A DNA stretch of 64,000 nucleotides from Ottowia oryzae (GTDB lineage: Bacteria > Pseudomonadota > Gammaproteobacteria > Burkholderiales > Burkholderiaceae_C): the NCBI RefSeq assembly GCF_003008535.1, contig NZ_CP027666.1, positions 2,717,501-2,781,500 on the forward strand, written 5' to 3'. This document shows positions 16,066 through 24,816 of the stretch, one piece after another; the stretch's first letter is position 1, and every line of letters begins with the position of its first letter. Made by a program: the position numbers and the translations under genes. The notes beneath the pieces are model-generated. The model was not told the origin of the DNA, searched no databases, and worked only from the letters and a program-made list of their open reading frames with translations.

Positions 16066-18045
16066 TCAGATATCGATTTCGACGGCATCGCCGTGCAGTT
16101 CCATGAGCTCGCGCCGCGCGGCGGCTTCACCCTTGCCCATGAGTTTGGTCATTTCGGCCGCGGTTTCAAGGAAGTCGAAGCGGCCGAGTTGCACCGGCAT
16201 CAGGCGCCGGGTGTCGGGATTGAGCGTGGTTTCCCACAAATGTTCCGCGTTCATCTCGCCCAGCCCCTTGAACCGGCTGATGGCCCATTTTCCTTCAGGC
16301 ACGCCGTCCTTGCGCAGCTTGTCGAGGATGGACGCCAGCTCGGCCTCGTCCAGCGCGTACATCTTGGCGGCGGGCTTTTTGCCACGCGCCGGCGCATCGA
16401 CCCGAAACAGCGGCGGGCGCGCCACGAACACGTGCCCCGTCTCGATCAGCTTGGGGAAGTGACGGAAGAACAGCGTGAGCAGCAGCACCTGGATGTGCGA
16501 GCCGTCCACGTCCGCATCTGAAAGCACGCAGATCTTGCCGTAGCGCAGGCCGGACAAGTCCGGCGTATCGGCCGGGCCGTGCGGGTCAACGCCGATGGCC
16601 ACCGAAATATCGTGGATCTCGGTGTTCTTGAACAGCAGATCGCGGTCCACCTCCCAGGTGTTCAGCACTTTGCCGCGCAGGGGCAACACGGCTTGCGTCT
16701 CTTTGTCGCGGCCCATCTTGGCGCTGCCGCCGGCGGAATCGCCCTCAACCAAAAAGACCTCGTTGTGCGCGATGTCGCGGCTTTCGCAGTCGGTCAGCTT
16801 GCCCGGCAACACGGCCACGCCGCTGCCCTTGCGCTTTTCCACCTTCTGGCCGGCGCGCTGGCGGGTCTGCGCCGCCTTGATGGCCAGCTCGGCCAGGCGC
16901 TTGCCGTAGTCCACGTGCTCGTTGAGCCACAGCTCCAGCGCGGGGCGCACATAGCCCGACACTAGGCGCACCGCGTCGCGCGAATTCAGCCGCTCTTTGA
17001 TCTGGCCCTGGAACTGCGGATCGAGCACCTTGGCGCTCAGCACATAGCTGGCGCGCGCAAACACGTCTTCCGGCATCAGTTTGACGCCCTTGGGCAGCAG
17101 CGCGTGCAGCTCGATGAAGCTCTTGACGGCCTGGAACAGCCCTTCGCGCAAACCGCTGTCGTGCGTGCCGCCCGCGCTGGTGGGAATCAGGTTGACGTAG
17201 CTTTCGCGCACGGGGTGGCCGTCTTCTGTGAAGGCCACGGCCCACTGGGCGCCCTCGCCTTCGGCAAAGCTGTCGGCGTCTTTGCCGGCGTAGCCCTCGC
17301 CTTCGAAGATCGGGATCACCGCGTCGGCGGTCAGCGTTTGCTCCAGGTAGTCGCGCAGGCCGCCCTTGTATTGCCAGCTTTGCGTTTCCTTTTTCTTCTC
17401 GTCCACCAGCTGCACGGTGACGCCCGGCATCAGCACCGCCTTGCTGCGCAGCAGGTGCACCAGCTCGCCCAGTGGCAGTGCGGCCGATTCGAAGTACTTG
17501 GCATCGGGCCACACGCGCACGGTGGTGCCCTGCTTGCGGTCGCCATCGCCCTGCGGGCGCAGCGCCAGCTTGTCGACGACGTCGCCGCCCGAAAACGCCA
17601 TGGCCGCCACCTGGCCTTCGCGGTGGCTGGTGACTTCCAGGCGCTTGGCCAATGCGTTGGTCACACTGACCCCCACGCCGTGCAGGCCGCCCGAGAAGCT
17701 GTAGGCGCCGCCCGATCCCTTGTCGAACTTGCCGCCCGCGTGCAGGCGGGTGTAGACCAGTTCCAGCACCGGCGCCTTTTCTTCGGGGTGCATGCCGAAG
17801 GGAATGCCGCGCCCATCGTCTTCCACGCTGACCGAGCCATCGGCGTGCAGCGTGACTTTGAATTTCTTGCCGAAGCCCGCCAGCGCCTCGTCCGCGGCGT
17901 TGTCGATCACTTCTTGGATGACGTGCAGCGGGTTGTCGGTGCGGGTGTACATACCCGGGCGCTGCTTGACGGGCTCCAGCCCTTTGAGAACGCGGATCGA
18001 ACCCTCGGAATAGCCCGAAGCCGGGGTCGTAGTCGATTTGGCCAT
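16066..18045 (-). CDS. parE: DNA topoisomerase IV subunit B
   Basis: ParE is the ATPase subunit of topoisomerase IV. The 659-aa protein has the GHKL ATP-binding motifs (EVIDNAADEAL with the catalytic Glu region, VEDDGRGIP, and SGGLHGVGVSVTNAL). The TOPRIM domain shows EGDSAGGSAKMGRD and the metal-binding SDADVDGSHI. It ends with the conserved GLGEMNAEHLWETT and LMEL region. It leads a minus-strand run with the lytic transglycosylase and parC, and is transcribed divergently from the methyltransferase at 18201. Length and motifs are standard for ParE rather than GyrB (no large insertion). Confidence 0.96.
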   Translation of the reverse strand: MAKSTTTPASGYSEGSIRVLKGLEPVKQRPGMYTRTDNPLHVIQEVIDNAADEALAGFGKKFKVTLHADGSVSVEDDGRGIPFGMHPEEKAPVLELVYTRLHAGGKFDKGSGGAYSFSGGLHGVGVSVTNALAKRLEVTSHREGQVAAMAFSGGDVVDKLALRPQGDGDRKQGTTVRVWPDAKYFESAALPLGELVHLLRSKAVLMPGVTVQLVDEKKKETQSWQYKGGLRDYLEQTLTADAVIPIFEGEGYAGKDADSFAEGEGAQWAVAFTEDGHPVRESYVNLIPTSAGGTHDSGLREGLFQAVKSFIELHALLPKGVKLMPEDVFARASYVLSAKVLDPQFQGQIKERLNSRDAVRLVSGYVRPALELWLNEHVDYGKRLAELAIKAAQTRQRAGQKVEKRKGSGVAVLPGKLTDCESRDIAHNEVFLVEGDSAGGSAKMGRDKETQAVLPLRGKVLNTWEVDRDLLFKNTEIHDISVAIGVDPHGPADTPDLSGLRYGKICVLSDADVDGSHIQVLLLTLFFRHFPKLIETGHVFVARPPLFRVDAPARGKKPAAKMYALDEAELASILDKLRKDGVPEGKWAISRFKGLGEMNAEHLWETTLNPDTRRLMPVQLGRFDFLETAAEMTKLMGKGEAAARRELMELHGDAVEIDI

Positions 18046-18127
18046 AACCTCGCATTCTACTCAGCGCGCCGTGGTACGCTGTATGCAAATACAGTCCGTC
18101 ATCTGGTTGGCGCTTAAAGTTTCATGA

Positions 18128-18186
18128 ACAAAACCAGCGACTGGCGCCCGCTGCACCTGCGCCACCAGCTATATTTTTGATAGTCC
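18128..18186 (-). repeat. Comamonad-type inverted repeat, copy 6
   Basis: The minus strand reads ATATAGCTGGTGGCGC, then CGGGCGCCAGTCGCTGG and an AT-rich end. It lies between the divergent parE and methyltransferase genes, just upstream of the latter's start. Confidence 0.7.
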
Positions 18187-18200
18187 ACCACTGCCCTGCC

Positions 18201-18788
18201 ATGCCGGATGTTCACCCTCACAACAGCGCACCGCCCTCACCCTGGGTGCGCCGCTTCGCTCCGCTGATCGCGCCACGCGCCAGCGTGCTGGATCTGGCCT
18301 GCGGCCAAGGGCGGCACATGCGCTGGCTGGCCGAGCAGGGTTTTCGCATGACCGGCGTGGATCGCGACCCTGCCGCCATCGCCGTGGTGCAGAACGTGGG
18401 CGAAGCCGTGCTGGCCGACATCGAAGCGGGCAGCTGGCCCCTGCCCGGGCGGCGCTTTGGCGGTGTGGTGGTCACCAACTACCTGTGGCGCCCGCTGATG
18501 CCGCAGGTGCTCGCCAGCGTGGCCGAGGGCGGCGTGCTGATCTACGAAACCTTCGCCGCTGGCAACCAGACCGTGGGTAAGCCTTCGCGCCCCGACTTCC
18601 TGCTGCAGCCGGGCGAATTGCTGCACTGGTGCAGCGGCCCCGACTGGCGCGTGGTGGCCTACGAAGACGGTTTTCTGGCCGGCCCCGACCGCTTCGTGCA
18701 GCGCATCGCGGCCGTGCGCCGCGCACCGGCGCCATCCGGCCCACCGGGTGCACCAGAGCCGGTGGTCGAGCGTTATCCACTGAACTGA
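18201..18788 (+). CDS. Class I SAM-dependent methyltransferase
   Basis: This 195-aa protein has the SAM-binding motif VLDLACGQGRHMRWLAEQG and the motif-II acidic residue in MTGVDRDPAAI. FGGVVVTNYLWRPLMPQVL and GGVLIYETFAAGNQ follow as in small TehB/UbiE-like methyltransferases. The substrate is not evident. The start is the ATG of MPDVHPH; the frame is open slightly further, but that sequence runs into repeat copy 6. It lies 92 bp before dapA in the same direction, but dapA has its own promoter-like -10 element. Confidence 0.8.
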   Translation: MPDVHPHNSAPPSPWVRRFAPLIAPRASVLDLACGQGRHMRWLAEQGFRMTGVDRDPAAIAVVQNVGEAVLADIEAGSWPLPGRRFGGVVVTNYLWRPLMPQVLASVAEGGVLIYETFAAGNQTVGKPSRPDFLLQPGELLHWCSGPDWRVVAYEDGFLAGPDRFVQRIAAVRRAPAPSGPPGAPEPVVERYPLN

Positions 18789-18844
18789 GGCTTAAAGCCC
18801 AGTCCTCGCGCCCGCTGTCGTGCCCTGCCCACGCGGGCGCACAC

Positions 18845-18850
18845 TAAAAT
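18845..18850 (+). promoter_or_regulatory. Possible -10 element of dapA
   Basis: TAAAAT lies 31 bp before the dapA start in a locally AT-rich patch. No convincing -35 hexamer was found at the right spacing, so this is a weak call. Confidence 0.35.
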
Positions 18851-18880
18851 GCGTGTTTTCCGCTGAATTTCACGGTAGCT

Positions 18881-19765
18881 ATGAAATCCCTAACTGGCAG
18901 CATCGTTGCGCTGGTCACCCCCATGTTCGAAGACGGCAGCGTGGACTACCCCACGCTGCGAAAGCTGATCGACTGGCATGTTGCCGAAGGCACGGACTGC
19001 GTCAGCGTGGTCGGCACCACGGGCGAATCGCCCACGGTGAACGTGCAGGAGCACCAGGAGATCATCCGCGTCGCGGTCGAGCAGGCCAAGGGCCGCGTGC
19101 CCATCCTGGCCGGTTGCGGCGCCAACTCTACCGCCGAGGCGATCGAGCTGGCGCGCTTTGCCAAGCAGGTGGGCGCCGATTGCCAGCTGCAGGTGGTGCC
19201 CTACTACAACAAGCCCACGCAAGAGGGCCAGTACCAGCACTTCAAGGCCATCGCCGAAGCCGTGGGCGACCTGCCCATGGTGCTGTACAACGTGCCGGGC
19301 CGCACCGTGGCCGATATGCTGCCCGAGACCGTGCTGCGGCTGGCGCAGGTGCCCGGCATCTTCGGCGTGAAGGAAGCCACCGGCAACATCGAGCGCGCGC
19401 AGTGGCTCATCCGCGAGACGCCGAAAGACTTTGCCGTGTATTCCGGTGACGACCCCACCGCCGTGGCGCTGATGCTCTGCGGCGGCCAGGGCAACATCAG
19501 CGTCACCGGCAACGTGGCGCCGCGCCTGATGCACGAGCTGTGCGTGGCCGCCATCGCAGGCGACCGCCAGAAGGCCATGGAAATCCAGTTCAAGCTGATG
19601 CCGGTGCACAAACAGCTGTTCGTGGAGGCCAACCCCATCCCCGTCAAATGGGCCATGGCGCGCATGGGCCTTTGCGGCCCGACGATGCGACTGCCCATGA
19701 CACCGCTGGCCAAGGCCAACGAGGCCGTGGTCGAGCAGGCCTTGCAAAACGCCGGTTTACTCTGA
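18881..19765 (+). CDS. dapA: 4-hydroxy-tetrahydrodipicolinate synthase
   Basis: DapA condenses pyruvate with aspartate semialdehyde in the first committed step of lysine and diaminopimelate synthesis. The 294-aa TIM-barrel protein carries the Schiff-base lysine in GVKEATGNIERA (Lys164). The catalytic tyrosine is in LYNVPGRT (Tyr136) and the substrate-binding GTTGES pair of threonines is at 46-47. VVPYYNKPTQEG is the usual family segment. bamC follows 67 bp downstream with repeat copy 7 in the gap; the dapA-bamC linkage is common in proteobacteria (bamC was once called dapX). Confidence 0.96.
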   Translation: MKSLTGSIVALVTPMFEDGSVDYPTLRKLIDWHVAEGTDCVSVVGTTGESPTVNVQEHQEIIRVAVEQAKGRVPILAGCGANSTAEAIELARFAKQVGADCQLQVVPYYNKPTQEGQYQHFKAIAEAVGDLPMVLYNVPGRTVADMLPETVLRLAQVPGIFGVKEATGNIERAQWLIRETPKDFAVYSGDDPTAVALMLCGGQGNISVTGNVAPRLMHELCVAAIAGDRQKAMEIQFKLMPVHKQLFVEANPIPVKWAMARMGLCGPTMRLPMTPLAKANEAVVEQALQNAGLL

Positions 19766-19815
19766 TATTGATAGCTGACAGCGCAGGTGCCACCTGCGCC
19801 AGAACCCGATTTCCC
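19761..19815 (+). repeat. Comamonad-type inverted repeat, copy 7
   Basis: This copy reads TTGATAGCTGACAGCGC, then CTGCGCCAGAACCCGATTT. It begins at the dapA stop codon and fills most of the dapA-bamC gap. Confidence 0.8.
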
Positions 19816-19832
19816 TTCAAAGGATCGCACAC

Positions 19833-20963
19833 GTGAAAGTCGCTGATAGCCGTTTTCCTCTGGCCCTGATGGGCGCCGCGGCCGTGATGGCCCTCAGCGC
19901 CTGCTCGGTGCTGGAGCCCGACAAGATCGACTACAAAACCGCGGGCCGCGGCGTGTCGCTGGAAGTGCCCCCCGATCTGACCCAGCTTCCCGGCCAGTCG
20001 CGCTACAGCGTCTCCGGCGGCGCAGTGACCGCCAGTGGCTACCAGGCAGGCCAGGCCGCCACGCAATCCACCGGCACCCAGGCAGCGGCCAACACCATTG
20101 CCGACGTGCAGTACAAGCGCGACGGCACTGAGCGCTGGCTGCACGTCAGCCGTTCGCCCGACAAGCTGTGGAGCCCCGTGCGCGACTTCTGGCTGGAAAA
20201 CGGCTTCCTGCTCGCCACCGACCAGGCCAACACCGGCATCATGGAAACCGACTGGGCCGAAAACCGCGCCAAGATTCCGCAGGATTTCATCCGCAACACG
20301 GTCGGCAAAGTGTTCGACTCGCTCTACTCCACCGGCGAGCGCGACCGCTTCCGCACGCGCCTGGAGCGCACCGCCGACGGCGGCACCGACATCTACGTCA
20401 CGCACCGTGGCATGGAAGAGGTGTTCAGCTCGGCCGCCAAAGACAGCACCATCTGGCAACCGCGCCCGCGCGATCCCGAGCTGGAAGCCGAATTCCTGCG
20501 CCGCCTCATGGTGCGCCTGGGCGTTTCGCAAGAGCAGTCCAAGGCCATGATCGCCAGCGGCGGCAGCGCCGCCACCAGCACCACGGCCGCAGCGCCCAAG
20601 ACGGCGGCCCTGGCCACCGTCGGCGGCCAGCCCGCCGTGCAGGTCAACGAAGACTTTGACCGCGCTTGGCGCCGCGTGGGCCTGGCACTGGATCGCACCG
20701 GCTTCACCGTGGAAGACCGCGACCGCAGCCAGGGCACGTACTTCGTGCGCTACGTCGAACCCAACGTCGAGAAGAAAGAGCCCGGCTTCTTCGGCAAGCT
20801 CTTCGGCAGCGCCAGCAAGCAGCTGCCCACGACGAAGTACCGGGTGGTGGTGCGCGGCAGCGGTACGGCCAGCGTCGTCTCGCTGCAAGACGGCAATGGC
20901 GGCCCTGCCCCGCTGGCCGACTCGCAGCGCATCATGCGCGTGCTGGCGGACGAACTGAAGTAA
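19833..20963 (+). CDS. bamC: Outer membrane protein assembly factor BamC
   Basis: BamC (NlpB) is a lipoprotein of the BAM complex, which inserts beta-barrel proteins into the outer membrane. The 376-aa protein has the lipobox LSAC (Cys24). An extended N-terminal segment follows (LEPDKIDYKTAGRGVSLEVP then DLTQLPGQSRYS), matching the unstructured BamC N-terminus that binds BamD. Two helix-grip domains come next: RWLHVSRSPDKLWSPVRDF with LATDQANTGIMETDWAENR, and later FDRAWRRVGLALDRTGFTVE with DRDRSQGTYFVRYVEP. The C-terminal domain ends ADELK. The start has GTG/ATG-free upstream context and a modest AAGGA ribosome binding site. Confidence 0.92.
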   Translation: MKVADSRFPLALMGAAAVMALSACSVLEPDKIDYKTAGRGVSLEVPPDLTQLPGQSRYSVSGGAVTASGYQAGQAATQSTGTQAAANTIADVQYKRDGTERWLHVSRSPDKLWSPVRDFWLENGFLLATDQANTGIMETDWAENRAKIPQDFIRNTVGKVFDSLYSTGERDRFRTRLERTADGGTDIYVTHRGMEEVFSSAAKDSTIWQPRPRDPELEAEFLRRLMVRLGVSQEQSKAMIASGGSAATSTTAAAPKTAALATVGGQPAVQVNEDFDRAWRRVGLALDRTGFTVEDRDRSQGTYFVRYVEPNVEKKEPGFFGKLFGSASKQLPTTKYRVVVRGSGTASVVSLQDGNGGPAPLADSQRIMRVLADELK

Positions 20964-20982
20964 ACGCGGCGCGGCCCCTGCG

Positions 20983-21762
20983 GTGCTGCGCTTTCGCAGT
21001 CTGGCCAGCGGCAGCGCTGGCAACGCCACGCTGGTCGAGGCCACCGAGGGAATGCAACGCACCCGGGTGCTGATCGATTGCGGCCTGGGCTGGCGGCAGC
21101 TACAGGCTGCGCTGGCGCGCTGCGACCTGAGCGCCGACGACGTCGACGCCGTCTTCATCACCCACGAGCATGGCGACCACGTTGGCAGCGCGCCGCTGCT
21201 GGCGCAGCGTCACCGCGCAGCGCTGTGGACCAGCGCGGGCACCGCGCAAGCCCTGCGCGACGCGGGCTACGAAGGGCCCGCGAACATCGCGCGGGACGGG
21301 CAGATGCTGGCGATCGGCGCGCTGCAGATCCGCCCCTTCACCGTGCCGCATGATGCGCGCGAGCCACTGCAGCTTCGCTGCACGGATGGCGCGCGCGACC
21401 TGGGCATCCTGACGGATCTGGGGCACGTCACACCCTATGTGCTGCGGCAGCTGGCGCGCTGCCATGCACTCATGCTGGAAGCCAATCACGACCCGGCCAT
21501 GCTGGCCGCATCGCGCTACCCGCCGTTTCTGAAGCGGCGCGTGGGCGGCGAACACGGCCACCTGAGCAACGATCAGGCCGCTGCCGCGTTGGCGTACCTG
21601 AACCACGACGCACTCACGACCCTGGTGGCTGCCCATCTCAGCGAACGCAACAACTTGCCCATGCTGGCCCGATCGGCGTTGGCCAGCGCGCTCAATTGCG
21701 CGCCCAAAGACGTGCTGGTGGCCGAGCGGCACGGCATGGCCGAGGGTTGGCTGACGGTTTGA
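20983..21762 (+). CDS. MBL-fold metallo-hydrolase (YycJ/WalJ-like)
   Basis: This 259-aa metallo-beta-lactamase-fold hydrolase starts at GTG 20983, 19 bp after bamC. The opening LRFRSLASGSAGNATLVEA is typical of the YycJ branch. The metal-binding motif THEHGDHVGSA follows an INxCGLG-like region, with later ligands in VPHDAREPLQ and ILTDLGHVTPYVL, and LEANHDPAML near the active site. Members include predicted nucleases and phosphodiesterases. The exact substrate is unknown. It probably shares a transcript with bamC and ends before the terminator at 21921. Confidence 0.85.
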   Translation: MLRFRSLASGSAGNATLVEATEGMQRTRVLIDCGLGWRQLQAALARCDLSADDVDAVFITHEHGDHVGSAPLLAQRHRAALWTSAGTAQALRDAGYEGPANIARDGQMLAIGALQIRPFTVPHDAREPLQLRCTDGARDLGILTDLGHVTPYVLRQLARCHALMLEANHDPAMLAASRYPPFLKRRVGGEHGHLSNDQAAAALAYLNHDALTTLVAAHLSERNNLPMLARSALASALNCAPKDVLVAERHGMAEGWLTV

Positions 21763-21920
21763 CGGCGGCCGATGCGGCGGTCTTTTTGAGCGCACTCAGC
21801 CGGTCACCTGCTCGCGCCAGACACGAAACCATCGCCCTGCTTCGCCCAAGCTCCGCGGGGGCGACTGCGACTGGGACTGCGACCAATCCGCCAGGCGTTG
21901 GCGCAAAAACGCCCGGCAAC

Positions 21921-21946
21921 AAAAAAGCCACCCGAAGGTGGCTTTT
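21921..21946. terminator. Bidirectional Rho-independent terminator
   Basis: AAAAAAGCCACC and GGTGGCTTTT flank a CGAA loop. There is a T-run on the plus side and an A-run on the other, so it can terminate both the plus-strand metallo-hydrolase transcript and the minus-strand lipoprotein gene. Confidence 0.88.
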
Positions 21947-22006
21947 CTCAGTGAAGCATGCGGCCCGCGCCCGACGGTCACCCGTCGCTGAACAGGCCGA
22001 ACCTGC

Positions 22007-22345
22007 TTACTTGGAGGCAGCGCTGGCAGCAGCGTGGGCTGCATCGGCAGCGGCGCTGGCGGCAGCGCTCGTAGCGGCAGCAGCAGCGGCGCCAGCGGCG
22101 TCGGCAGCGTTGCCAACGGCGGTACCAGCAGCAGAAGCGGCGGTGTCAGCAGCGGCAGCAGCGGACGTAGCAGCCGAATTGGCAGCGCTGGCAGCAGCGT
22201 CAGCGGCGCTGGCAGCAGAATCGGCAGCCGATGCAACGGCAGCAGGCGCTTCAGCGGCAGGAGCAGGTGCTGCCTCTTCTTTTTTGCCGCAAGCGGCCAG
22301 AGCAGCAGCGGCGATCAGGGCGGCCAGAACGAGCGATTTATTCAT
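22007..22345 (-). CDS. Alanine-rich low-complexity lipoprotein
   Basis: This 112-aa lipoprotein begins MNKSLVLAALIAAAALAAC with the lipobox Cys at 19, followed by GKKEEAAPAPAAEAP. The rest is almost only Ala, Ser, Asp, Asn, Gly and Thr in short Ala-rich units (ASAAD, AASAAN, ATSAAA and similar), predicted to be helical or coiled-coil. It resembles small Ala-rich envelope lipoproteins of comamonads. No enzymatic motif is present. A ribosome binding site (GAGGA) lies upstream. The open frame extends to 22471, but the signal peptide fixes the start at 22345. Confidence 0.75.
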   Translation of the reverse strand: MNKSLVLAALIAAAALAACGKKEEAAPAPAAEAPAAVASAADSAASAADAAASAANSAATSAAAAADTAASAAGTAVGNAADAAGAAAAAATSAAASAAADAAHAAASAASK

Positions 22346-22543
22346 TTCAAAAGTCCTCAAAAAAATCGGAATAGTTATCCAGAAGGTTTCAGGACGCTGA
22401 AATAAGCAGAAAACTGGGGCGCCCCGACCGATCAAAAAGCGAGAAACGAGCCTGCGCCGACTCTCGCTCAACCTGCGATTATAGCGACCGGCGCTGCAAT
22501 TGCTACAAACCCTGATGCACCCGCGCCACGGATAAACAAAGTC

Positions 22544-23044
22544 TCACAAACCCAGCGTCGTGGCGGGAAAGCCACTGGCGCTGCGCCTTACCCATTCATC
22601 AATCGACTCGCGCAACACCACACGGCGTTCGGGCTCGGGGCCGCTGATGCCCCCGCTGCGCACCAGATCCATGCGCTGAACGATCCAATTGGTCGACCAG
22701 AGTGCGCTGGGCAAATCCTGCGGATCCGCCTGCGTCACCTGCCTGCACTCGATCTTGTGCGACCAGAAGCGGCGCCATTCGGTGAACAGCGGTTGCGTAC
22801 GCACCACCAAGTCGTAACGCTTGCCCAGCATCAGCAGGCGGCTGTCGCCGCGCACCCAGGCGCCCAGCGCTTCAACGACCGGGCGCTCGTTCAGCGGCCA
22901 GTCCTGGAAATCGACGTCACTGAAAACCATCTCGCGCCAGCGCTGCTCAGCAGCCGCGAAGATGGCTTGGCGGATCGACTCGCGAAACGCCTCGCGGCCG
23001 GCAAAACGGCCAGGCGGCGCGGATTCGGGCACGTCATTCTGCAC
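22544..23044 (-). CDS. Conserved hypothetical protein linked to the ribosomal oxygenase
   Basis: This 166-aa protein has no motif that I recognise. It is rich in Trp and Arg with a mixed alpha/beta pattern (VFSDVDFQDWPLNERPVVEA, RLLMLGKRYDLVVR, TEWRRFWSHKIECR). It starts 11 bp inside the end of the upstream cupin gene, so the two are co-transcribed and probably translationally coupled. No signal peptide or membrane segment is visible, so it is likely cytoplasmic. Function unknown. Confidence 0.7.
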   Translation of the reverse strand: MQNDVPESAPPGRFAGREAFRESIRQAIFAAAEQRWREMVFSDVDFQDWPLNERPVVEALGAWVRGDSRLLMLGKRYDLVVRTQPLFTEWRRFWSHKIECRQVTQADPQDLPSALWSTNWIVQRMDLVRSGGISGPEPERRVVLRESIDEWVRRSASGFPATTLGL

Positions 23045-24155
23045 GGTGCACCCAACCTGCTTCTATCCATTGGGCCAGCAACTCCTGGGCGGCATGGCTG
23101 AGTTTTTGCACTGCACGCTGATCCAGGGCCCGCTGGTCGGCCAGCAGACGCATTGCCTGCGCGTCTCGCCCTGACGCAGCGAAACCCTCGCCATTGATGA
23201 AGACATGGTGCTCGTCGTACATCATGCGCGTGCGGCGGTCGAGGCTGACGCCCGTGTTGGCGTGAACGCCCTGCGCTGCGGGCTCAAACCACACGTCGGG
23301 CTTGGGCTCGGTCAGCCATTCGCCCATCAGCATGGCCAAGAGGTCAGGATCTTGCAGCGCGCGTGACAGCGCATCTCGCGCGAAATCGCGCATCGCGGCG
23401 GGCACCTCGGCAGGATTGGTCGTCGCCGCTTGACCAGGGTCGCGGTACGGCGCATCGCCCACCATATCCGTGGCCTCTTCGGCCAGACGCTCCAGAAGCT
23501 CTCGCGCCACTTCGCCCCGCGAAGGCTGGCGAAAACCGACCGAGTACGTCATGCACTCGCCCACGGCCACCCCGTCGTGCGCCCAGCGCGGCGGCAGATA
23601 CAGCATGTCGCCAGGATCGAGCACGTACTCTTCCTGCGGCGTGAAGTTGGAAAGGATCTTGAGCGGCAGCCCTTCCACCAGGCTCAGATCTTTCTGCTGC
23701 CCGATACGCCAGCGACGTTGCCCATGAACCTGGATGAGAAACACGTCGTAGCTGTCGAAATGCGGACCGACCCCTCCGCCGGGGCTGGCGTAACTGATCA
23801 TGACGTCGTCCAGCCGCGCGTCGGGCACGAAGCGAAACTGCTGCAGCAAGGCGTGAACGCGCTCGTCATGCAGATCCACGCCTTGCACCAACAGCGTCCA
23901 GTCGGGTTGCGTCAGCGGGGGCAGCGCGCGTCTTGTCAGCGGGCCTTTGCGGAAAGTCCATTCATCGGTGCGCGCAATCAGGCGCGATTCCACGCCATCC
24001 TGCGACGCCAGCGCAAAAAGCTCGGACCGCGACAGCAGCGGCTTGAGGCCAGGAATCGCCTGCCGAACCAGCAGCGGCTTCTTCTGCCAGTGGCGCTTCA
24101 TGAACTGGGCCGCAGTCAGGCCGCCCAGCAAGGTCAGAGGTTGGTTCACATCCAT
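23034..24155 (-). CDS. JmjC/cupin ribosomal oxygenase (RoxA/YcfD-like)
   Basis: This is an Fe(II)/2-oxoglutarate-dependent oxygenase of the ROX family; the E. coli homologue YcfD hydroxylates an arginine of ribosomal protein L16. The 373-aa protein begins MDVNQPLTLLGGLTAAQF, then HWQKKPLLVRQA. The JmjC core carries the iron ligands His132 and Asp134 in GPHFDSYDVF and His193 in PPRWAHDGVAV, with VHGQRRWRIG between them. The C-terminal dimerisation and winged-helix regions follow. Earlier in-frame starts (24167 ATG, 24173 TTG) are possible. It is divergent from the SlyD-like gene. Confidence 0.85.
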   Translation of the reverse strand: MDVNQPLTLLGGLTAAQFMKRHWQKKPLLVRQAIPGLKPLLSRSELFALASQDGVESRLIARTDEWTFRKGPLTRRALPPLTQPDWTLLVQGVDLHDERVHALLQQFRFVPDARLDDVMISYASPGGGVGPHFDSYDVFLIQVHGQRRWRIGQQKDLSLVEGLPLKILSNFTPQEEYVLDPGDMLYLPPRWAHDGVAVGECMTYSVGFRQPSRGEVARELLERLAEEATDMVGDAPYRDPGQAATTNPAEVPAAMRDFARDALSRALQDPDLLAMLMGEWLTEPKPDVWFEPAAQGVHANTGVSLDRRTRMMYDEHHVFINGEGFAASGRDAQAMRLLADQRALDQRAVQKLSHAAQELLAQWIEAGWVHRAE

Positions 24156-24211
24156 AGCCGAAAGCATACGCAAGTCGCGCGCGCGTTTTTCTGCGATGCG
24201 ACAATGGCGCG

Positions 24212-24736
24212 ATGGAAATTCACACCCCTTGCGTGGTCGCGCTGACCTGGAAGCTCAAAGACAGCCTGGGCGAAACTCTCGATGAACTGGACGAGCCGGT
24301 CGAGTTTCTGGTGGGCGGTGGCGACCTGCTGCCCGCGATCGACCGCGCCCTGCAAGGCCACGAGCCGGGCGCTGAAATGCACCTCAACCTCGAGCCGGAA
24401 GACGCTTTCGGCGACTACGACGAAACGCTCGTTTACCTGGCGCCGCGCTCCACACTGCCCGAATCCGTGGAAGAAGGCATGCTGGTCGAAGCCAGCGCTC
24501 TGCCCAAGGAGACGGTGGAAGGCGCTGCGGCCGACGCGCTGCTGACCATCACTGAGCTGTACCCCGAGCACGCTGTGCTGGACGGCAACCACCCACTGGC
24601 AGGCATTGCGTTGCGGCTGGACTTGAAGGTGGTGGCCGTGCGCGAAGCGACCGAGGAAGAAGTCGAAAGCGGAACGGTAGGCTCAGGCTTTTTCCGCCTT
24701 CAGCCTATGGCGCCAGGCAACGACCAGTTGCACTGA
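24212..24736 (+). CDS. FKBP-type peptidyl-prolyl isomerase, SlyD-like
   Basis: This 174-aa protein is built like SlyD/SlpA: an FKBP domain split by an insert-in-flap chaperone domain. The lead strand CVVALTWKLKDSLGETLDEL, the PVEFLVGGGDLLPAIDRALQ motif and LEPEDAFGDYDETLVY are the family hallmarks. The His/Cys-rich nickel-binding tail of E. coli SlyD is absent; the protein ends APGNDQLH. It is therefore more like the tail-less homologues. It probably acts as a cytoplasmic folding catalyst. It is followed by a very strong symmetrical terminator. Confidence 0.88.
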   Translation: MEIHTPCVVALTWKLKDSLGETLDELDEPVEFLVGGGDLLPAIDRALQGHEPGAEMHLNLEPEDAFGDYDETLVYLAPRSTLPESVEEGMLVEASALPKETVEGAAADALLTITELYPEHAVLDGNHPLAGIALRLDLKVVAVREATEEEVESGTVGSGFFRLQPMAPGNDQLH

Positions 24737-24750
24737 CGGCAACCCGATCA

Positions 24751-24789
24751 GCAGCAAAAAGGGCACCTTCAAGGTGCCCTTTTTGCTGC
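24751..24789. terminator. Perfect palindromic bidirectional terminator
   Basis: Arms GCAGCAAAAAGGGCACCTT and AAGGTGCCCTTTTTGCTGC are perfectly complementary over 19 bp around a single central base. The GC stem flanked by A5 and T5 serves both the plus-strand SlyD-like gene and the minus-strand glycine-zipper gene. Confidence 0.92.
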
Positions 24790-24816
24790 AAGCCCGCGCC
24801 AGCGCGGGCCAGCGCA

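Noticed and set aside
22010..22260. Repetitive DNA considered as a possible CRISPR or tandem repeat array
   Set aside because: There are no regular repeat-spacer units. The pattern is explained by Ala/Ser/Asp codons in the lipoprotein gene.
21696..22400. Plus-strand open frame across the Ala-rich lipoprotein
   Set aside because: It runs through the end of the metallo-hydrolase gene and the bidirectional terminator. Its Ala-rich part only mirrors the repeated DNA of the minus-strand lipoprotein gene.
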